Source: Mesorhizobium sp. WSM3860
GTDB taxonomy: Bacteria > Pseudomonadota > Alphaproteobacteria > Rhizobiales > Rhizobiaceae
Assembly: GCF_002294995.1 (NCBI RefSeq)
Contig: NZ_NSGF01000006.1
Span: forward strand, 62,001 to 126,000
Direction of reading: 5' to 3'
Length of the DNA: 64,000 nt
Shown here: piece after piece, positions 61,195 to 64,000 of the stretch
How the letters are laid out: every line of letters begins with the position of its first letter
Position numbering within the stretch: position 1 is the stretch's first letter
Program-made: the position numbers and the translations under genes
Notes under the pieces: model-generated
The model's input: only the letters and a program-made list of their open reading frames with translations
Databases searched by the model: none
What the model was told of the DNA's origin: nothing

Positions 61195-64000
61195 ATGCCG
61201 CTCGATGCCATCCGCCAGCAGATCCGCGCCAATTATTTGCCCGACGAAGACGAGGCGGTGAAGCGACTGTCCGCGGCTGCCGGGCTTTCGGCGCAAGAGC
61301 GCAAGGCGATCTCGGCGCGCGCGGCCGATCTGGTGCGCGCGGTGCGCGGCTCGACCGACCCTCGGCTGATGGAGGTCTTTCTCTCGGCTTACGGCCTGTC
61401 GACCAAGGAAGGCGTGGCGCTGATGTGTCTGGCCGAGGCGCTACTGCGCGTTCCCGATGCGGAGACGATGGACGATCTCATCGCCGACAAGATCGCGCCG
61501 CATGACTGGTCGGCGCATTCGGGCAGCTCGAGTTCCATTTTCGTCAACGCCTCGACCTGGGCGCTGATGCTGACCGGCCGCGTGCTCGATGAAGGCGAGG
61601 GCGGTATCGAAGGCACGCTGCGCGCCATGGTGAGACGGCTTGGCGAGCCGGTCATCCGCAAGGCGGTGGCGGCGGCAATGCGCGAAATGGGCGAGCAGTT
61701 CGTGCTCGGCCGCACCATCGCCGAAGCGGTCAAGCGCGGCCGTCCGATGACGCAGAAGGGCTATCTCTATTCCTTCGACATGCTGGGTGAGGCGGCCCGC
61801 ACCGAGGCTGATGCGCTACGCTATCACCGCGCCTATGCGGATGCGATTTCCTCGCTCGACGCGGGGTCCAATGGCCCCGACATTCGCTACAACCACGGCA
61901 TTTCGGTCAAGCTTTCGGCACTGCATCCGCGCTATGAGGTTGCGCAGAAGGAAAAGATGCTGCCGGTGATGGCCGAGCGGCTGTTGTCGCTGGCGCTTGC
62001 CGCGCGGCATTCGCGCATGGGTCTCAACATCGACGCCGAAGAGGCCGACCGGCTCGATCTGTCGCTCGATGTCATCGAACGCGTGCTCGCCGAACCGGAG
62101 CTTGCCGGCTGGGACGGGTTCGGCGTCGTCGTCCAGGCCTATGGCCCGCGCGCGGCCTTCGTTATCGACTGGCTTTACGCGCTTGCCAAAAAATATGACC
62201 GCAACATCATGGTGCGGCTGGTGAAGGGCGCCTATTGGGACACCGAGATCAAGCGGGCGCAGACGCTTGGGCTGACTGGCTACCCGGTCTTCACCCGCAA
62301 GACCAACACCGACGTCTCGTATCTGGCCTGCGCGCGAAAACTGCTGTCGATGACCGACCGCATCTATCCGCAATTCGCCACCCACAATGCGCACACGGTG
62401 GCTGCCATCCTGTCGATGGCGAAGGATCGCGACTCCTTCGAGTTCCAGCGTCTGCACGGCATGGGCGAATCGCTGCACGAGACGGTGCGCAAGTCTGAAG
62501 GGACGCGCTGCCGCATCTACGCGCCGGTCGGCGCGCATTCCGACTTGCTCGCCTATCTGGTGCGGCGGCTCCTGGAAAACGGCGCCAATTCCTCCTTCGT
62601 GCATCAGTTGACCGACGAGGAGGTCGAGCCGGAAGAAATCGCCAGCGACCCGCTGGAGGCTGTAGAGAAACAAGGCCCCGCCGCCAATCCGGCGATCGCG
62701 CGGCCCGCCGCGATCTTCGGCGCCCACCGGCGCAATTCAAAAGGGTTCGACATCAGCGATCCGGTGATGCTTGCAGCCATCGAGAGGGCACGGGCGGAAT
62801 TCGCCGGAGCGGATCGCTGGCATGCCAAGCCGATCACGCGCGCCGCCGGCTACGGCAAGCAGCGCCAGATCGTCAACCCGGCCAAGCCCGACGAGGTTGT
62901 CGGCACGGTGCATGAGGCGGCGGCCAAGCAGGTGGCGACCGCCGTGCGAATCGCTGTGGAGGCGCAGCCGGCCTGGGCAAAACGCCCGGTTGCCGAGCGC
63001 GCCGCGATCCTCAACCGCGCCGCCGACCTCTACGAGGCCAACGCCGCCGAGTTCTTCGCTTTGGCCACTCGAGAGGCCGGCAAGTCGTTGGCCGACGGGG
63101 TCGCCGAAGTGCGCGAGGCGGTCGATTTCCTGCGTTATTATGCGGCCGAGGCGGCGAATGCCGAAGCGGGCACTGAAGCCCGTGGCGCGATCGTCTGCAT
63201 CTCGCCGTGGAATTTCCCGCTGGCCATCTTCACCGGCCAGATCGCGGCGGCGCTCGTCACCGGCAATTCGGTGATCGCCAAGCCCGCCGAGCAGACGCCG
63301 CTGATCGCCTTCCGCGCCGTCGAGATGCTGCGCGAGGCCGGCGTGCCGGAGGATATCATCCAGCTCCTGCCGGGTGACGGCGCGTCGGTCGGCGCGCCGC
63401 TCACCGCCGACCCGCGCATCGCAGGTGTCTGCTTTACCGGCTCGACCGAGGTCGCCAAGCTGATAGAAAAACAGCTGGCCGAAACCGCGGCGCCCGATGC
63501 CATGCTGATTGCCGAGACGGGCGGGCTGAACGCCATGATCGTCGATTCCACGGCGCTTCCCGAGCAGGCGGTGCGCGACATCCTTGCCTCCGCCTTCCAG
63601 AGCGCCGGCCAACGCTGCTCGGCGCTGCGCGTGCTCTACGTCCAGAAGGACGTCGAGAAGAAGATGCTCGCCATGCTGAAGGGCGCAATGGAGGCCCTCA
63701 ACGTCGGCGATCCATGGCTGATATCGACCGATGTCGGCCCGGTCATCGATGATGAGGCGCAGGCCTCGATCAGCGACTACTGCAAGAAGAAGGGGCTGGA
63801 GGGCCGGCTGATCGGCAAGCTGGAAGCGCCGGCTACCGGCCGCTTCGTCGCGCCGCATGTCTTTCGGGTAAAAGGCATCGAGGAGATGGAACGCGAAGTG
63901 TTCGGCCCGGTGCTGCATGTCGCGACCTTCGACGCCGACGACATCGACGCGGTGATTGCCGGCATCAACCGCAAGGGCTACGGCCTGACCTTCGGCCTGC
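61195..64000 (+). CDS. putA: Bifunctional proline dehydrogenase / L-glutamate-gamma-semialdehyde dehydrogenase PutA (partial, cut by window end)
   Basis: Starts at ATG 61195 (MPLDAIRQQIRANYLPDE) and is open to the last base, about 935 codons with the C-terminus missing. No ribbon-helix-helix domain precedes the enzyme, so it is not self-regulating; the divergent Lrp protein takes that role. A proline dehydrogenase barrel spans about 150-470 (VKLSALHPRYE, NIDAEEADR, VRLVKGAYWD, THNAHT) and an aldehyde dehydrogenase domain follows from about 560 (ISPWNFPLAIFTGQ, FTGSTEV, AGQRCSALRV with catalytic Cys). It oxidises proline to glutamate. If proline betaine is demethylated upstream, this handles the product. 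Confidence 0.93.
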   Translation, partial: MPLDAIRQQIRANYLPDEDEAVKRLSAAAGLSAQERKAISARAADLVRAVRGSTDPRLMEVFLSAYGLSTKEGVALMCLAEALLRVPDAETMDDLIADKIAPHDWSAHSGSSSSIFVNASTWALMLTGRVLDEGEGGIEGTLRAMVRRLGEPVIRKAVAAAMREMGEQFVLGRTIAEAVKRGRPMTQKGYLYSFDMLGEAARTEADALRYHRAYADAISSLDAGSNGPDIRYNHGISVKLSALHPRYEVAQKEKMLPVMAERLLSLALAARHSRMGLNIDAEEADRLDLSLDVIERVLAEPELAGWDGFGVVVQAYGPRAAFVIDWLYALAKKYDRNIMVRLVKGAYWDTEIKRAQTLGLTGYPVFTRKTNTDVSYLACARKLLSMTDRIYPQFATHNAHTVAAILSMAKDRDSFEFQRLHGMGESLHETVRKSEGTRCRIYAPVGAHSDLLAYLVRRLLENGANSSFVHQLTDEEVEPEEIASDPLEAVEKQGPAANPAIARPAAIFGAHRRNSKGFDISDPVMLAAIERARAEFAGADRWHAKPITRAAGYGKQRQIVNPAKPDEVVGTVHEAAAKQVATAVRIAVEAQPAWAKRPVAERAAILNRAADLYEANAAEFFALATREAGKSLADGVAEVREAVDFLRYYAAEAANAEAGTEARGAIVCISPWNFPLAIFTGQIAAALVTGNSVIAKPAEQTPLIAFRAVEMLREAGVPEDIIQLLPGDGASVGAPLTADPRIAGVCFTGSTEVAKLIEKQLAETAAPDAMLIAETGGLNAMIVDSTALPEQAVRDILASAFQSAGQRCSALRVLYVQKDVEKKMLAMLKGAMEALNVGDPWLISTDVGPVIDDEAQASISDYCKKKGLEGRLIGKLEAPATGRFVAPHVFRVKGIEEMEREVFGPVLHVATFDADDIDAVIAGINRKGYGLTFGL

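Overview
The window is about 64 kb of GC-rich, gene-dense chromosomal DNA from an alphaproteobacterium of the order Hyphomicrobiales (Rhizobiales), most likely Mesorhizobium or a close relative. The clearest lineage marker is the very-long-chain fatty acid lipid A operon (acpXL, fabF2XL, fabF1XL, adhXL, lpxXL). Several families of intergenic palindromes and a PutA without its own DNA-binding domain, beside a divergent Lrp-type regulator, fit this. No complete mobile element, rRNA operon or CRISPR array is visible. PutA is cut by the right edge.

Region 1 (about 0.4-25.4 kb) is dominated by one-carbon and corrinoid chemistry. It encodes a methyltetrahydrofolate:corrinoid methyltransferase, MetF with a MetV-like cysteine-rich partner, a small 'virulence factor' family protein, a formyltransferase-like protein, a DUF1638 protein and an acidic corrinoid protein. 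Two MttB-superfamily methyltransferases without an in-frame amber codon, a 4Fe-4S protein, a betaine-homocysteine methyltransferase-like enzyme and a dimethylglycine/sarcosine dehydrogenase complete the set. Together they describe aerobic demethylation of quaternary amines: methyl goes from substrate to corrinoid to tetrahydrofolate, with a branch to methionine. Two near-identical palindromes, 13 kb apart, lie directly upstream of the pterin methyltransferase and of the homocysteine methyltransferase. Between these blocks sit a dienelactone hydrolase, an ECF sigma factor with a vWA membrane protein, an XRE regulator divergent from a fatty acid desaturase, and a PhnD-like protein. An M24 protein carrying the full residue set of the DMSP lyase DddP is last in the mttB2-dmgdh gene string.

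Region 2 (25.8-45.7 kb) is mixed catabolism and transport: an MFS carrier, a prolyl oligopeptidase, a class III aminotransferase, and two valine catabolism genes. A cupin of the DMSP lyase family is translationally coupled to cobQ. Then come a VOC/AraC pair, a TauE-like exporter, TerB, a complete oligopeptide-type ABC importer with an M20 hydrolase, and an L,D-transpeptidase.

Region 3 (45.9-64 kb) holds an outer-membrane protein, the acpXL operon, a slipin, two abutting tRNA-like sequences, an AEC transporter, a succinate-semialdehyde-type dehydrogenase, galactose mutarotase, a PfkB sugar kinase, a FixH-like/di-heme peroxidase pair, and the putR-putA divergon separated from the peroxidase by three palindromes.

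The points most worth following are the shared palindromic operator, the co-occurrence of two unrelated DMSP-lyase-family proteins with methylated-osmolyte demethylation genes, the Arg/Gly-rich tails shared by several pathway enzymes opposite an acidic corrinoid protein, and a 4Fe-4S protein placed where a corrinoid reactivase is needed.
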